A DNA stretch of 64,000 bases from contig CM034307.1 in the NCBI GenBank assembly GCA_019925795.1, positions 65,782,864-65,846,863 of the forward strand. Reading direction: 5' to 3'. The notes below the pieces were generated by a model. It saw only the letters and a list, made by a program, of their open reading frames with translations. It had not been told where the DNA came from and did not search any database. This stretch comes from Dendrobium chrysotoxum. Taxonomy: Eukaryota > Streptophyta > Magnoliopsida > Asparagales > Orchidaceae. The position numbers and the translations under genes are program-made. Positions 44,616-57,400 of the stretch are shown here, piece after piece. The stretch's first letter is position 1, and each line of letters opens with the position of its first letter.

Positions 44616-44895
44616 TGAAGAAACACCTGCTCAGAGATTAAGCTACCAAAGGAAGAAGAAGAGGACATGAGAGATGTTTGTTCACTGTAGCATTTTTGTA
44701 TATCTCGCTCATCAGCCTTTTACATAGGTGCTATATATGTAGAGATGTAACATGCGGTGTGGAAGAGGAACATCAGTAAGCCATTTGCTGATAGTCTGAA
44801 ATAATAGGGAATGTGATGCAGGGTGTTGCGGTTGGAGCAGGTGGTCAACTGTAGCTGAATGAGTGCTTGCATCTTCAATTCCATGTGTGCTAAAA
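44616..44895 (-). repeat. 5' LTR of the copia element
   Basis: 280 bp, aligned without gaps to 40212-40491. The plus-strand right terminus is AAAA where the partner has AACA. It is followed by CGACA. Confidence 0.93.
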
Positions 44896-45071
44896 CGACA
44901 GGCTAAGAAGTGGTTGTCATCGGATTGAGAGACAATAGTCACTGGTGATGTGTGTGCATAGAGGAGGCTAGTTCCTCGTGAAATCTGGCATATATCTAGT
45001 TGACTCCATCGATCTACTTTTTCCTAGCCACCACAAAGCTAGATCTGCCATGGTTATCCCCAATCAACTTA

Positions 45072-45188
45072 GTCTTGGTTTGGGATGGTTTTCTTACTAC
45101 TTCTAAAAACAGTTTTTAATATAAAAGTTTTTTTAACTAGAAAATTGTTTTAGAAAGTAATAAGAAAGCTGTCCAAACAAAACCTTAA
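45072..45188. mobile_element. Foldback MITE family 1 copy d (best preserved)
   Basis: Left arm TTGGTTTGGGATGGTTTTC, TTACTACTTCTAAAAACAG; right arm CTGTCCAAACAAAACC preceded by TAGAAAGTAATAAGAAAG. The arms are near-perfect inverted copies, about 117 bp overall. Confidence 0.78.
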
Positions 45189-46059
45189 TCCATGACCACC
45201 ATCATGACTTCCACCTCCAAATCTTGTCGGTTTTCGTAGTTGTCAAATTCCGAAGCCATGTATCACAGCCTACATCTACCACTCCAAATATGCCCACATC
45301 CAAGCCTGCACAGTCATGCCCAACACCTCATTCTTCCCTCCTCGTATTTGTGTTGGGTGAGATTTGTTAACTCCATCAATAAAATCCTACATGATGTAAA
45401 TTGTAAAATTCAAATGTTAAATATATAAATTTTAAGATTTTAAATTATATATATATGAATCATCAAATAACTGTAGCTACTGGCAAGGTCCTGAATCTTT
45501 GGTTAAACTGAAACCAACCTTTCTTCTTTTGAAAGATGAGGCTTGTGTAGTTCCTAATCAAATGTTGCTTGAATACAAAGGCATATGATAAACTCTCATT
45601 TTGCCCTTTCTTGTAGTTTGGTCACACTCTAATCGAATCACTTCCATAACTTTCATAATTGATGAAGAATCTTCACTAGTAAGTTTTATTTTTGGGTTAC
45701 TTTAGTTTTCCGGCAAACAAAGCAGGAGATTTTAGTGCTGCTTATCTTTCCTTAACCGCTGAAAATAATAATAATAATAATAAAACTTCTTTTATTTATT
45801 TTTCTTAGAAGCTCTCAAAGAAGGCACATAATTAAGAGCCTAAGTGTTATTATATATCAAAGAAAAGAGAAAATTTCACCGGAATATAAAAGATATTTGA
45901 TCAATTTCAAAATATAAAAGATTGTTTTAGGCTCATTTTGGTGTGAGAATGTTCCAAATGTTGTTGGAATAATCATTTCATGATATGAATTGTTTTGAGT
46001 ACTATAACTATATAAAAAATAAAGATAAACTTCATTATTAATTTCAAAAGACTTTGGTT
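45189..46059. other. Intergenic, no gene seen
   Basis: AT-rich with an (AAT)n microsatellite near 45763-45783. Short frames only, none family-like. Confidence 0.5.
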
Positions 46060-46467
46060 TAGGGGTGTAAACAAATTGAGCCAAGCTCGAGTTACATTGG
46101 TTGGCTTGAGTTTGAGCTTGATTAATCAATCGAGTTCGAGTTCGAGCTCATGCTCGACCTTTATTCTATGAGTTCGAGCCAGCTCATGAGCTGGTTTGAT
46201 TATTATAAAAGAGAAAATTATTTTGATTTAACAATTATTTTACTAAATGATAAAAAGAATGAAAATTTATAAGAAAAATAATAAAAAGATCACTTGATAT
46301 AAGATAGTGAGATGTAATTTTTAAATATTTTTAATTGCATTATACTTAAAATCCTAAATCTTAATACATTTTAAGCATATTTTATATTAATATTTTTTAA
46401 ATGTGCTGGATTTATTGAGCTGAGCTCGAGTCGGCTCACGAATCAGCTTGGCTCACTTATACCCCTA
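46060..46467. mobile_element. hAT-like non-autonomous foldback element
   Basis: It starts TAGGGGTGTAAACAAATTG and ends CACTTATACCCCTA. Subterminal repeats of GAGCTCGAG/TTCGAGCTCA type occur at both ends in opposite orientation, with an AT-rich core. The TAGGGGTG terminus with GAGC/CTCG-rich subterminal DNA is common among plant hAT-derived MITEs. No clear 8-bp target duplication was found. Confidence 0.6.
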
Positions 46468-46649
46468 TTTTGATATGAAGCGTTCAGTTTTTGTTTTAAA
46501 GCAAACAAAATTTCATTGATACAAGAAAGAAAAAAATTAAAATGAAAAAATAAAAAATAAAAAACAGTTTAAGCTAACTCTTCTCGAGTACATCTTCCAA
46601 ATTGAATTATAGAAAAAAAAGATAAAACAAATAAATTTAAAATCAAGCT

Positions 46650-47160
46650 AGAACTTTCCATGAGCAAATTCTTTTAAGTAATTATTGAGGAAGTAAATCA
46701 CACAATGAACACAAACAAGAAAGAATAAAATCCAGTGGAAAAAAAGACACCAAGATTTAATATGAAAAAATCTAAAATCGGAAAAAAAATCATAGAGCCA
46801 CACCACATCAAGAAATTCACTATGAAAATTAGGAGAACTTATACAGATCTCTCTTCTTCCTCACTCTTTCTTTGTCTCTCTATACCCTTGCACAGTTCCT
46901 TTACAAGAACAAACAAAGAGATGCCTTAAAACCACAAAGGGATGCAACCCATAAGGATACATAAGAAAGAAAAAAACTATCACTTTTTACAATACCACAA
47001 CGCTCAACTCTCTGTCTATAGTATGTACGACAACGCCACAACACCGAGGTCTAGAGGGCCACAACACTCCCTGGCAGCATTGCAGCGCCGCAACACTTCT
47101 ACTCTTCTCCAAGTAAACTATGTAGGGCCGGGGTGCTCAGGTACACAACATTAGGGTATT
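46650..47160 (-). mobile_element. Decayed copia-type LTR remnant (antisense)
   Basis: On the minus strand a CTTGGTGTC motif with TTTTTTCATATTAAAT just upstream (about 46744-46770) resembles the conserved TTTTCCACGTTAAATCTTGG block of plant copia LTRs, as seen in sense at 1880-1925. The edges are unclear, and no target repeat or partner LTR was found. Confidence 0.4.
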
Positions 47161-48039
47161 GTACGGAAAAAAAATTCGTGTACAAAGCAGTATAACCCAA
47201 GCAGGGGGAGGACCCCCTACAACCCCCAACAAGCTCGATAGACTAAATTGAGATTTGAGACAATAATATAATTGATTGATGATACAATCAAACTTCACAT
47301 AGAACTAATAGTAATCCTTGATTTTTCATCAGCTTCTAAACACTCAAGTCCACTAAAAAACCGCTTAAGAAAAAGCTAAAAAATATCCATGTTTATTAAT
47401 CAGTTTAATAAAAAGTGTGATTCAAAGAGGCATTCTTTCGGCACATTTTTCATCTTTTTAGCCCTAAAGGATAAAGAAATGCCATTGAGCGTGCATTTGC
47501 ATGCATACTTTGTTGTCTTGATTATGTCGGTAGTTGGAGAAGACAACAAAAAGTAAGTCTCGAGTGCTGATCATATAATAAGTGAGATATATATGGCTTC
47601 AGATATGGTCATTTGTGATTGTATTTTAACAAAAACATGATTAGGAGATGCTCTATTAAAGAAGAAGAGATTAGATTACTCTTCGAGGTGATTAGGCACC
47701 ACTCATGGTGAAAAGGAATGAAGCGTGAAAAAGACTCGGAATATATTCTTCATAAAAGTTGTTCTTAATTAAGCACAATCATTAAGGATTAATTAATGCA
47801 CTTATCCTTAAAAATTAATAAATTAATAAATTAAATAATTAATATTTGCTAATAATGTAACATTAAATAAAGGGATATAAGTAAAATATTTCTTTTTGTG
47901 TTTGAGATTTCAAAATAATTCACTTTTATGTCCTTAAATATTTTATCATATGCTAAAAATATATAATAAGTAATACTCAGGAGAATGCTAGATTCTGTCT
48001 CATTGATCATGAAGAAAATTCTATACTATAAATAAAATA
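47161..48039. other. Intergenic, no gene seen
   Basis: AT-rich sequence between the LTR remnant and the copia integrase fragment. Nothing recognised. Confidence 0.5.
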
Positions 48040-48640
48040 TATATGCTCAATAAGTGTCTTATTCTAAAGAAGGTACAGTTATGTAATAGAACATTTGTCT
48101 TGATTATCCAAATTTTGTGCATCTCCAAAAATTAATTTTATTTTACCTCAATAATAAAAATAAAGAATTATTTTAGTGTGGAATTTGTCAACTATCAAAA
48201 CACATTAGGCATATAACTATTCAAGCCATAACATTTTCTATCAAGAATAGTGATATTTAGGGGCCTTTTCCTATGACCAATATCTCTAGGTCTGTGTGGT
48301 TCGAGGGCTATGTGGATTTTCTTAATAAAAGATAATTCTAAAACATTTCATACTATTAAGATATTTTATCCCTTCATTTAAACCCAAATTAAAACCAAAA
48401 TTCAAGTTCTTGAGACTGATAATAGAAAAGAATACTTTCATTTTATTTTCATATATAGACTATATTCTTCAACTAAAAATATACACCAAAATTTATCTAT
48501 ATTTAATTCTCAACAAAATAGAATTATTGAAAGAAAAAACAAGCAAATTTTAGAAGGTATTAGATTGATCGTGAATAAAACTTTGACCCCAAACTTCACC
48601 ACAAAGCCATAAATTTTATACTTCTATGTACGTAAAAATT
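48040..48640 (+). pseudogene. copia integrase fragment at the left edge of the tandem array
   Basis: In shifting plus-strand frames: LDYPNFVHLQKL, CGICQLSKHIR, KTKIQVLETDNRKEYF and NSQQNRIIERKNKQILEG, matching the pre-integrase zinc site and the last two blocks of the copia integrase core. It is heavily decayed by stops. It runs directly into repeat unit 1 and occurs only once, so it marks the unamplified flank of the element from which the array arose. Confidence 0.8.
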
Positions 48641-49250
48641 TTTTTTTGAAAATTAGCAAGTATTTTTAAAATATTCACATTAAAAATTCTCAAGGCTTGG
48701 TGTACGTGCGATGTGAAGAACATTCAATAAGCTTTAATGAACAAAGCTTTTCTTTTTGGCCATACCACTTACGTGAACCAAGCTCCGATCATTAGTCACG
48801 ATATAACACTAATTTTGACCTTGATAGGCTGATTGCTAATAGGAAAGGTATAAGGATTCAGGGGTCACTAATAATAAAAGTAATGTCTATAAATCCGAGA
48901 AACTCTTATATGACTTGAAGCAATCTCTATGAGCCTGATTTAGAATATTCACTGTTATAATAAAAATATATGAATATACTCAAGAATAAGCTGATCATAT
49001 CTTATTCATAGGAAAATCACCCCTTTATCAAAGTACCATCTAAATTATCTATGTTGATAATATTATCCTATATAGCAATGACAACGAACAAGGAAATAAA
49101 AGGGAATCCATACTAAAATATCTTTTTAGTATGGAGATTATAAAATCAAAGAAATGCATATCTATCTCTCAATAAAAAATATACATTATACATTGGACTT
49201 TTTAAATGATATTGAGATGATAGGATACTGTTAGTCTCAGAGAAATTTGA
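48640..49250 (+). pseudogene. Pol half of the repeat unit (copia RT remnant), unit 1 as type
   Basis: Plus-strand fragments: KLLYDLKQSL (usual LYGLKQSP), IIYVDNIIL (the YVDD catalytic box as YVDN, near 49037-49063), LKYLFSMEIIKSKKCISIS and NDIEMIG, in copia RT order. Stops lie within and between them. The same decayed blocks recur in all units, so decay preceded amplification. The distance from integrase to the RT box is shorter than in intact elements, implying an internal deletion. Confidence 0.82.
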
Positions 49251-49254
49251 TTGT

Positions 49255-50069
49255 GTTGATCAATTGGGTAGTATTGTTGTCATGGACCTCAACTTAGTTT
49301 TTCGTGTTCGCTGCGGGGAATCCTCCCCCTGCTTGGGTTCAGGTGCAAAGCGCGTGATGTAGTACTCGCCTTGCTGCCTATGTGGTACCCCAATCCTACG
49401 TGGCCTCTCTACAGGTAAGTCTACTTCGGCGGAATCAGACATGTAAACATGATGCTGGAATTTAGCTTCCACATTTGACGCTGTGATCTCAGGACCCTCA
49501 ACACAATTTTTTGGATGGGGTCTGCCCATAAGACGTTCTCTCGGATGCCCCTGTCAATGGTCCGGAGATGTTTCCCGAGTCACTGTTTGGTTTTCGGAGC
49601 CTAACTTGAGGCTTTGTATTTCAAGACGCATCAGTATCGTGAATCGGCAAAAATCAGTCTTGAGCTCATCCAATTATATGAGTATTCTGGACTATGTCGC
49701 CCACATTGCGTTCTCGCCCTGATCGCCATCAAGGGCATTTTATCTGATACTCTCCACCATATCCGCAACTTCTCCCGACATTGTCTCTAATACTAACTTA
49801 ACATGGAAGTCGCGATACTTGAGAAGAACTGAACAAAAAATAAAGGAAAAATACAGAGCAAAGCTCTAATGGCCAAGGTAAAAACCAAAGATAATATTTT
49901 TTTTAGTCTCCCTATCTCCTGAATACAGGGATCATCATATACCTCCTAAAGAGATGTGTTGCTAAAAATATGAAAATAAGAAAATGGGAAAATGATTGTA
50001 CTATAGTCTATAGTTAGTTATAGCTGCAGAAATAAGGTAGTGGCTGTGAAACTAAGCCATGTGGGTAAT
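49255..50069 (-). pseudogene. LTR-PBS-gag half of the repeat unit, unit 1 as type
   Basis: On the minus strand the segment runs from LTR-like DNA through TTAGTATTAGAGAC (a decayed form of TTGGTATCAGAGACC, which units 3 and 8 retain better) into a gag-like frame: MVESIRHNAL, SRILKQLDELKTDF, TTEMRLEIQSLKLGSKNQ, EEDLPVERPRRIGVPHRQQG. The LTR end next to the primer site reads ACTTCCATGTCA. The gag-like sequence is charged with a coiled-coil-like stretch. I cannot assign it firmly to copia or gypsy. Confidence 0.6.
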
Positions 50070-53000
50070 AAATTTTGTACTTCTATGTACTTAATAATTT
50101 TATTTTGAAAATTAACAATTCTTTTTAAAATATGCACATTAAAAATTCTGAAGGCTTGGTGTACGTGTGATGGGAAGAATATTCAATAAGCTTTAATGAA
50201 CAAAGCTTTTCTTTATGGCCATACCACTTACGCGAACCAGGCTCCGATCATTATTCACGATATAACACTAATTTTGACCTTGATAGACTGATTGCTAACA
50301 AGAAAGGTATAAGGATTCAAGGGTCACTGATAATAAAATTAATGTCTATAAACCCGAGAAACTCTTATATGACTTGAAGCAATCTCTATGAGCTTGATTT
50401 AGAACATTCACTGTTATAATAAAAATATACGAATATACTCAAGAATAAGCTGATCATATCTTATTCATAGGAAAATCACCCCTTTATCAAAGTACCATCT
50501 AAATTATCTATGTTGATAATATTATCCTATATAGCAATGACAACGAACAAGTAAGAAAATGAAAGGGAATCCATACTAAAATATCTTTTTAGTATGGAGA
50601 TTATAAAATCAAAGAAATGCATATCTATCTCTCATAAAAAAATATACATTATACATTGGACTTTTTAAATGATATTGAGATGATAGGATACTGTTAGTCT
50701 CAGAGAAATTTGATTGTGTTGATCAATTGGGTAGTATTGTTGTCATGGACCTCAACTTAGTTTTTCGTGCTCGCTGCAGGGAATCCTCCCCCTACTTGGG
50801 TTCGGGTGCAAAGCTAATGATGTAGTACTCGCCTTGCTGCCTATGTGGTACAATCCTACGTGGCCTCTCCGCATGTAAGTCTACTTCGGCGGAATCGGAC
50901 ATGTAAACATGATGCTGGAATTTAGCTTCCACATTTGACGCTGTGATCTCAGGACCCTCAACACAGTTTTTTGGATGGGGTCTGCCCATAAGACGTTTTC
51001 TCGGATGCCCCTGTCAACGGTCTGGAGATGTTTCCTGAGTCACTGTTTGGTTTTTGGAGCCTAACTTGAGGCTTTGTATTTCAAGACGCATCTGTATTGT
51101 GAATCGGTAAAAATCAGTGTTGAGCTCATCCAATTATATGAGTATTCTGGACTATGTCGCCCACATTGCGTTCTCGCCCTGATCGCCATCAAGGGCATTG
51201 TATCTGATACTCTCCACCATATCCGCAACTTCTCCCAACCTTGTCTCTAATACTAACTTAACATGGAAGTCGCGATACTTGAGAAGAACTGAACAGAAAA
51301 TAAAGGAAAAATACAGAGTAAAGCTCTAATAGCCAAGGTAAAAACCAAAGATAATATTTTTTTAGTCTCCCTATCTCCTGAATACAGGGATCATCATATA
51401 CCTCCTAAAGAGATGTGTTGCTAAAAATATGAAAATAAGAAAATGGAAAAATGATTGTACTATAGTCTATAGTTAGTTATAGCAGCAGGAATAAGGCAGT
51501 GGCTGTGAAACTATACCATGTGGGTAATAAATTTTGTACTTCTATGTACTTAAATATTTTATATTGAAAATTAGCAATTCTTTTTAAAATATTTACATGA
51601 AAAATTATCAAGGCTTGGTGTACGTATGACGGGAAGAATATTCAATAAGCTTTAATGAACAAAGCTTTTCTTTATGGCCATACCATTTACGTGAACCAAG
51701 CTCCGATCATTATTCACGATACAACACTAATTTTGACCTTGATAGACTGTTTGCTAATAAGAAAGGTATACGGATTCAGGGGATACTGATAATAAAAGTA
51801 ATGTCTATAAATTCGAGAAACTCCTATATGACTTGAAGCAATCCCTATGAGCCAGATTTAGGACATTCACTGCTATAATAAAAACACATAAATATACTCA
51901 AGAATAAGCTGATCATATCTTATTCATAAGAAAATCACCCATTTATCAAAGTACCATCTCAATTATCTATGTTGATAATATTATCCTAAATAGCAATGAC
52001 AACGAACAAGTAAGGAAATGAAAGGGAATTCATACTAAAATATCTTTTTAATATGGAGATTATAAAATTAAGAAAATGCATATCTATCTCTCAATAAAAA
52101 ATATACATTATACATTAGAATTTTAAAATGATATTGAGATGATAGGATATTGTTAGTCTCAGAGAAATTTGATTGTGTTGATCAATTGGGTAGTATTATT
52201 ATCACGGACCTCAACTCAGTTTTTCTTGCTCGCTGCGGGGAATCCTCCCCCTACTTGGGTTTGGGTGCAAAGCGCATAATGTGGTACTCGCCTTGCTGCC
52301 TATGTGGTACCCCAATCCTGCGTGGCCTCTCCACAGGTAAGTCTTCTTCTGTTGAATCGGACATGTAAACATTAAACTTCCACATCTGACGCTGTGATCT
52401 CAGGACCCTCAACACAGTTTTTTGGACGGGGTCTACCCAAAAGACGTTTTCTCGAATGCCCCTGTCAACGGTCCGGAGATGTTTCCCGAGTCACTGTTTG
52501 GTTTTTGGAGCCTAACTTGAGGCTTTGTATTTCAAGACGCATCTCTGTGGTGAATCGACAAAAATCAGTCTTGAACTCGTCCAATTGTTTGAGTATTCTG
52601 GACTGTGTCACCCACATTACGTTCTCACCCTTATCGCCGTCAAGGGCGTTGTATCTGATACTCTCCACCATATCCGTAGCTTCTCCTGACTTGGTCTCTG
52701 ATACTAACTTGACATGGAAGTCGCGATACTTGGGATGAACAGAACAGAAAATAGAGGAAAAATAAAAAGCAAAGCTCTAATGGCCAATGAAAAAACCAGA
52801 GATAATATATTTTTTTCCCTATCTCCTAAATACAGGGATCATCATATACCTCTTAAAGAAATGTGTTGCTAAAAATATGAAAATAAAAAATGGAAAAATG
52901 ATTGAACTACAGACTATAGTTAGTTATAGCAACAGGAATAAGATAGTGGCTGTGAAACTAAGCCATGTGGGTAATAAATTTTGTACTTCTATGTACGTAA

Positions 53001-53742
53001 TAATTTTGTTTTGAAAAATAGTAATTCTTTTTAAAATATTCACATTAAAAATTCTCAAGGCCTGGTGTACGTGTGATGGGAAGAACATTCAATAAGCTTT
53101 AATGAACAAAGCTTTTCTGTATGGCCATACCACTTACGTGAACCAAGCTCCGATCATTATTCACGATATAACACTAATTATGACCTTAATAGACTGATTG
53201 CTAATAGGAAAGGTATAAGGATTCAGGGGACACTGATAATAAAAGTAATGTCTATAAAACTGAGAAACTCTTATATGACTTGAAGCAATCTCTATGAGCC
53301 TGACTTAGGACATTCATAGCTATAATAAAAACACATAAATATACTCAAGAATAAGCTAATCATATCTTATTCATAAGGAAATCACCCATTTATCAAAGTA
53401 CTGTGTCAATTATCTATGTTGATAATATTATCCTAAATAGCAAGGACAACGAATAAGTAAGGAAGTTAAAGGGAATTAATACTAAAATATCTTTTTAGTA
53501 TGGAGATTATAAAATGAAAGATATGCATATCTATCTCTCAATAAAAAAGATACATTAGACATTAGACTTTTTAAATGATATTGAGATGATAAGATAATGT
53601 TAGTCTCAGAGAAATTTGATTGTGTTGATCAATTGGGTAGTATTATTGTAACGAACCTCAACTCAATTTTTCATGCTCGCTACGGGGAATCCTCCCCCTG
53701 CTTGGGTTCAGGTGCAAAGCGGGTGAAGTGGTACTCGCCTTG

Positions 53743-54165
53743 CTACCTATATGGTACCCCAATCTTGCGTGGCCTCTCTATAGGTAAGTCTTCTTCAGCA
53801 GAATCGAAAATATAAACATGCTGCTGGAATTCAGCTTTCACATCTGACGCTGTGAACTCAGGACCCTCAATACAGTTTTTTAGACGGGGTCCGCCCATAA
53901 TACGATCTCTCGGACGCCCCTGCCAACGGTCCGAAGATATTTGCCAAGCCACTGTTTGGTTTTTTGAGCCTAACTTGAGGCTTTGTATTTCAAGACGCAT
54001 CTCTGTGGTGAATCGACAAAAATCAGTCTTAAGCTCGTCCAATTGTTTAAGTATTCTGGACTGTGTCGCCCACATTGCGTTCTCGCCTTGATCGCCGGCA
54101 AGGGCGTTATGGCTGATACTCTCCACCATATCTGCAGCTTCTTCCGACCTGGTCTCAGATAACAA
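53743..54165 (-). pseudogene. Longest gag-like open frame in the array (unit 4, 140 codons)
   Basis: Unit 4 keeps the minus frame open from ETRSEEAADMVES through ILKQLDELKTDFCRF and DRWQGRPRDR to ERPRKIGVPYR, where it stops at a codon that is open in most other units. Other copies are broken earlier. There is no sign that it is an expressed gene, and it is reported as the best-preserved copy of the gag-like segment. Confidence 0.55.
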
Positions 54166-54437
54166 CTTGACATGAAAGTTACGATACTTGGAAAGAATAG
54201 AATAGAAAATAAAGGAAAAATAGAGAACAAAGCTCTAATGGCCAAGGTAATAACCAGAGATAATATTTTTTTTAGTCTTCCTATCTCCTGAATACAGGGA
54301 TCATCATATACCTCCTAAAGAGATGTGTTGCTAAAAATATAAGAATAAAAAAATGGGAAAATGATTGTACTATAGTCTATAGTTAATTATAGCAGCAAGA
54401 ATAAGATAGTGGCTGTGAAACTAAGCCATATGGGAAT

Positions 54438-57400
54438 AAATTTTATACTTTTATGTACTTAACAATTTTGTTTTAAAAATTAGCAATTCTTTTTAAAATA
54501 TTCACATTAAAAATTCTCAAGGCTTGGTGTACGTGTGACGAGAAGAATATTTAATAAACTTTAATGAACAGAGCTTTTCTTTATGGCCATATCACTTACG
54601 TGAATCAAGCTCTGATCATTATTCATGATATAACACTAATTTTGACCTTGATAGACTTATTGCTAATAGGAAAAGTATAAGGATTCAGGGGTCACTGATA
54701 ATAAAAGTAATGTCTATAAACCAAAAAAATTCTTATATGACTTGAAGCAATCTCTATGAACCAGATTTAGGACATTCACTGCTACAATAAAAACACTTGA
54801 ATATACTTAAGAATAAGCTGATCATATCTTATTCATAAGAAAATCACTCATTTATCAAAGTACCATCTCAATTATCTATGTTGATAATATTATCGTAAAT
54901 ATCAATGAAAACGAACAAATAAGGAAATGAAAGGGAATCTATACTAAAATATCTTTTTAGTATGGAGATTATAAAATCAAAGAAATGCATATCCATCTCT
55001 CAACAAAAAATATACAGTATACATTGGACATTTTAAATGATATTGAGATTATAGGAAACTGTTAGTCTCAGAGAAATTTGATTGTGTTGATCAATTGGGT
55101 AGTATTATTGTCACAGACCTAACCTCAGTTTTTCGTGCTTGCTGCGGGTAATCTTCCCCGTACTTGGGTTCGGGTGAAAAGCGTGCGATGTGGTACTCGC
55201 CTTGCTGCCTATGTGGTACCCCAATCCTGCGTGGCCTCTCCACAGGTAAGTCTTCTTCGACGAAAACAGACATGTAAACATGCTGCTAGAATTCAGCTTT
55301 CACATCTGACGCTATGATCTCAGGACCCTCAACACCATTTTTTGGACGGGGTCTACCCATAAGACGATCTCTCGGACGCCCCTATCAACGGTCCAGAGAT
55401 GTTTCTCGAGTCACTGTTTGGTTTTTGGAGCCTAACTTGAGGCTTTATATTTCAAGATGCATCTCTGTGGTGAATCGGCAAAAATCAATCTTGAGCTCGA
55501 CTAATTATTTGAGTATTCTGGATTATGTCACCCACATTGCGTTCTCGCCCTAATCGCCGTCAAGGGCGTTGTGTATGATACTCTCCACCATATCCGCAGC
55601 TTCTCCCGACCTGGTCTATGATACCAACTTGACATGGAAGTCGTGATACTTGTGAATAACAGACCAAAAAATAAAAGAAAAATAGAAAGCAAAGCTCTAA
55701 TGGGTCAGGTAAAAACCAGAGATAATATTTTTTTAGTCCCCCTATCTCCTGAATACAGGGATCATCATATACCTCCTAAAGAGATATGTTGCTAAAAATA
55801 TAAAAATAAGAAAATGGAAAAATGATTGTACTATAGTCTATACTTAGTTATAGCAGCAGGAATAAGATAGTGGCTATGAAACTAAGCCATGTGGGTAATA
55901 AATTTTGTACTTCTATATACTTAACAATTTTGTTTTGAAAATTAGCAATTCTTTGTAAAATATTCACATTAAAAATTCTCAAGGCTTGGTATACGTGTGA
56001 TGGGAAGAACATTCAATGAGCTTTAATGAACAAAGCTTTTCTTTATGGCCATACCACTTACGTGAACCAAGCTCCAATCATTATTCACGATATAACACTA
56101 ATTTTGACCTTGATAGATTGATTACAAATAGGAAAGGTATAAGGATTCAGGGGTCACTAATAATAAAAGTAATGTCTATAAACCGGAGAAACTCTTATAT
56201 GACTTGAAGCAATCTCTATGAGCTTGATTTAGAACATTCACTACTATAATAAAAACTCATAAATATACTCAAGAATAAGCTGATCATATCTTATTCATAG
56301 GGAGATCACCAATTTATCAAAGTATCATCTCAATTATCTATGTTGATAATATTATCCTAAATAGAAATGACAACGAACAAATAAAGAAATGAAAGAGAAT
56401 CCATACTAAAATATCTTTTTAGTATGGAGATTATAAAATCAAAGAAATGCATATCTATCTCTCAACAAAAAATATACATTATATATTAGACTTTTTAAAT
56501 GATATTGAGATGATAGGATACTATTTGTCTGAGAGAAATTTGATTGTGTTGATCAATTGGATAGTATTGTTGTCACGGACCTCAACTCAATTTTTCATGA
56601 TCGCTGCGGGGAATCCTCCCCCTGCATGGATTCGGGTGCAAAGCGCGTGATGTGGTACTCGCCTTGCTGCCTATGTGGTACCCTAATCCTGCGTGGCCTC
56701 TCCACAGGTAAGTCTTCTTCGGCGAAATCGGACATGTAAACATGCTGCTGGAATTCAGCTTCCACATCTGATGCTGTGAACTCAGGACCCTCAACACAAT
56801 TTTTTGGACGGGTCTGCCCATAATACGATCTCTCGGACGCCACTGTCAACGGTCCAGAGATATTTGTCAAGTCACTTTTTGGTTTTTGGAGCCTAACTTG
56901 AGGCTTTATATTTCAAGATGCATCTCTGTGGTGAATCGGCAAAAATCAATCTTGAGCTCATCCAATTGTTTGAGTATTATGGACTGTGTCGCCCACATTG
57001 CGTTCTCGCCCTGATCGCCGTCAAGGGCGTTGTGTCTGATACTCTCCACCATATACGCAGCTTCTCCCGACCGGTCTCAGATACCAACTTGACATGGAAG
57101 TCGCGATACTTGGGAAGAACAGAACAGAAAATAAAGAAAAAATAGAGAGCAAAGCTCTAATGGCCAAGATAAAAACCAGAGATAATATATTTTTTTAGTC
57201 TCCCTATCTCCTGAATACAGGGATCATCATATACCTCCTCAAGAGATGTGTTGCTAAAAATATAAGAATAAAAAAATGGAAAAATGATTATACTATAGTC
57301 TATAGTTAAATATAGCAGCAAGAATAAGATAGTGGCTGTGAAACTAAGCCATGTGGGTAATAAATTTTGTACTTCTATGTACTTAACAATTTTGTTTTGA

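Larger units (their letters stand above)
40212..44895 (-). mobile_element. Ty1/copia retrotransposon, complete but inactive (4,684 bp)
   Basis: Both 280-bp LTRs are present (40212-40491 and 44616-44895), with 29 differences by eye (about 90% identity). The CGACA target repeat is exact (40207-40211 and 44896-44900). It reads on the minus strand: 5' LTR, primer site TGGTATCAGAGC abutting the LTR (44604-44615), gag, protease, integrase, RT, RNase H, polypurine tract, 3' LTR. This integrase-before-RT order is diagnostic of copia. Every domain has a frame break or key substitution. It is short for a copia element. The outer end of the 5' LTR has AA in place of CA. Confidence 0.95.

Noticed and set aside
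52394..52738. Plus-strand open frame of 114 codons in array unit 3
   Set aside because: It is antisense to the gag-like frame, which has the more protein-like charged composition and is next to a primer-site-like motif. I treat it as a shadow frame, though strand choice here is a judgement.
53743..54165. Functional domesticated gag gene
   Set aside because: The frame is the longest in the array but ends at a stop that other copies lack, has no start context and is embedded in a decayed satellite unit.
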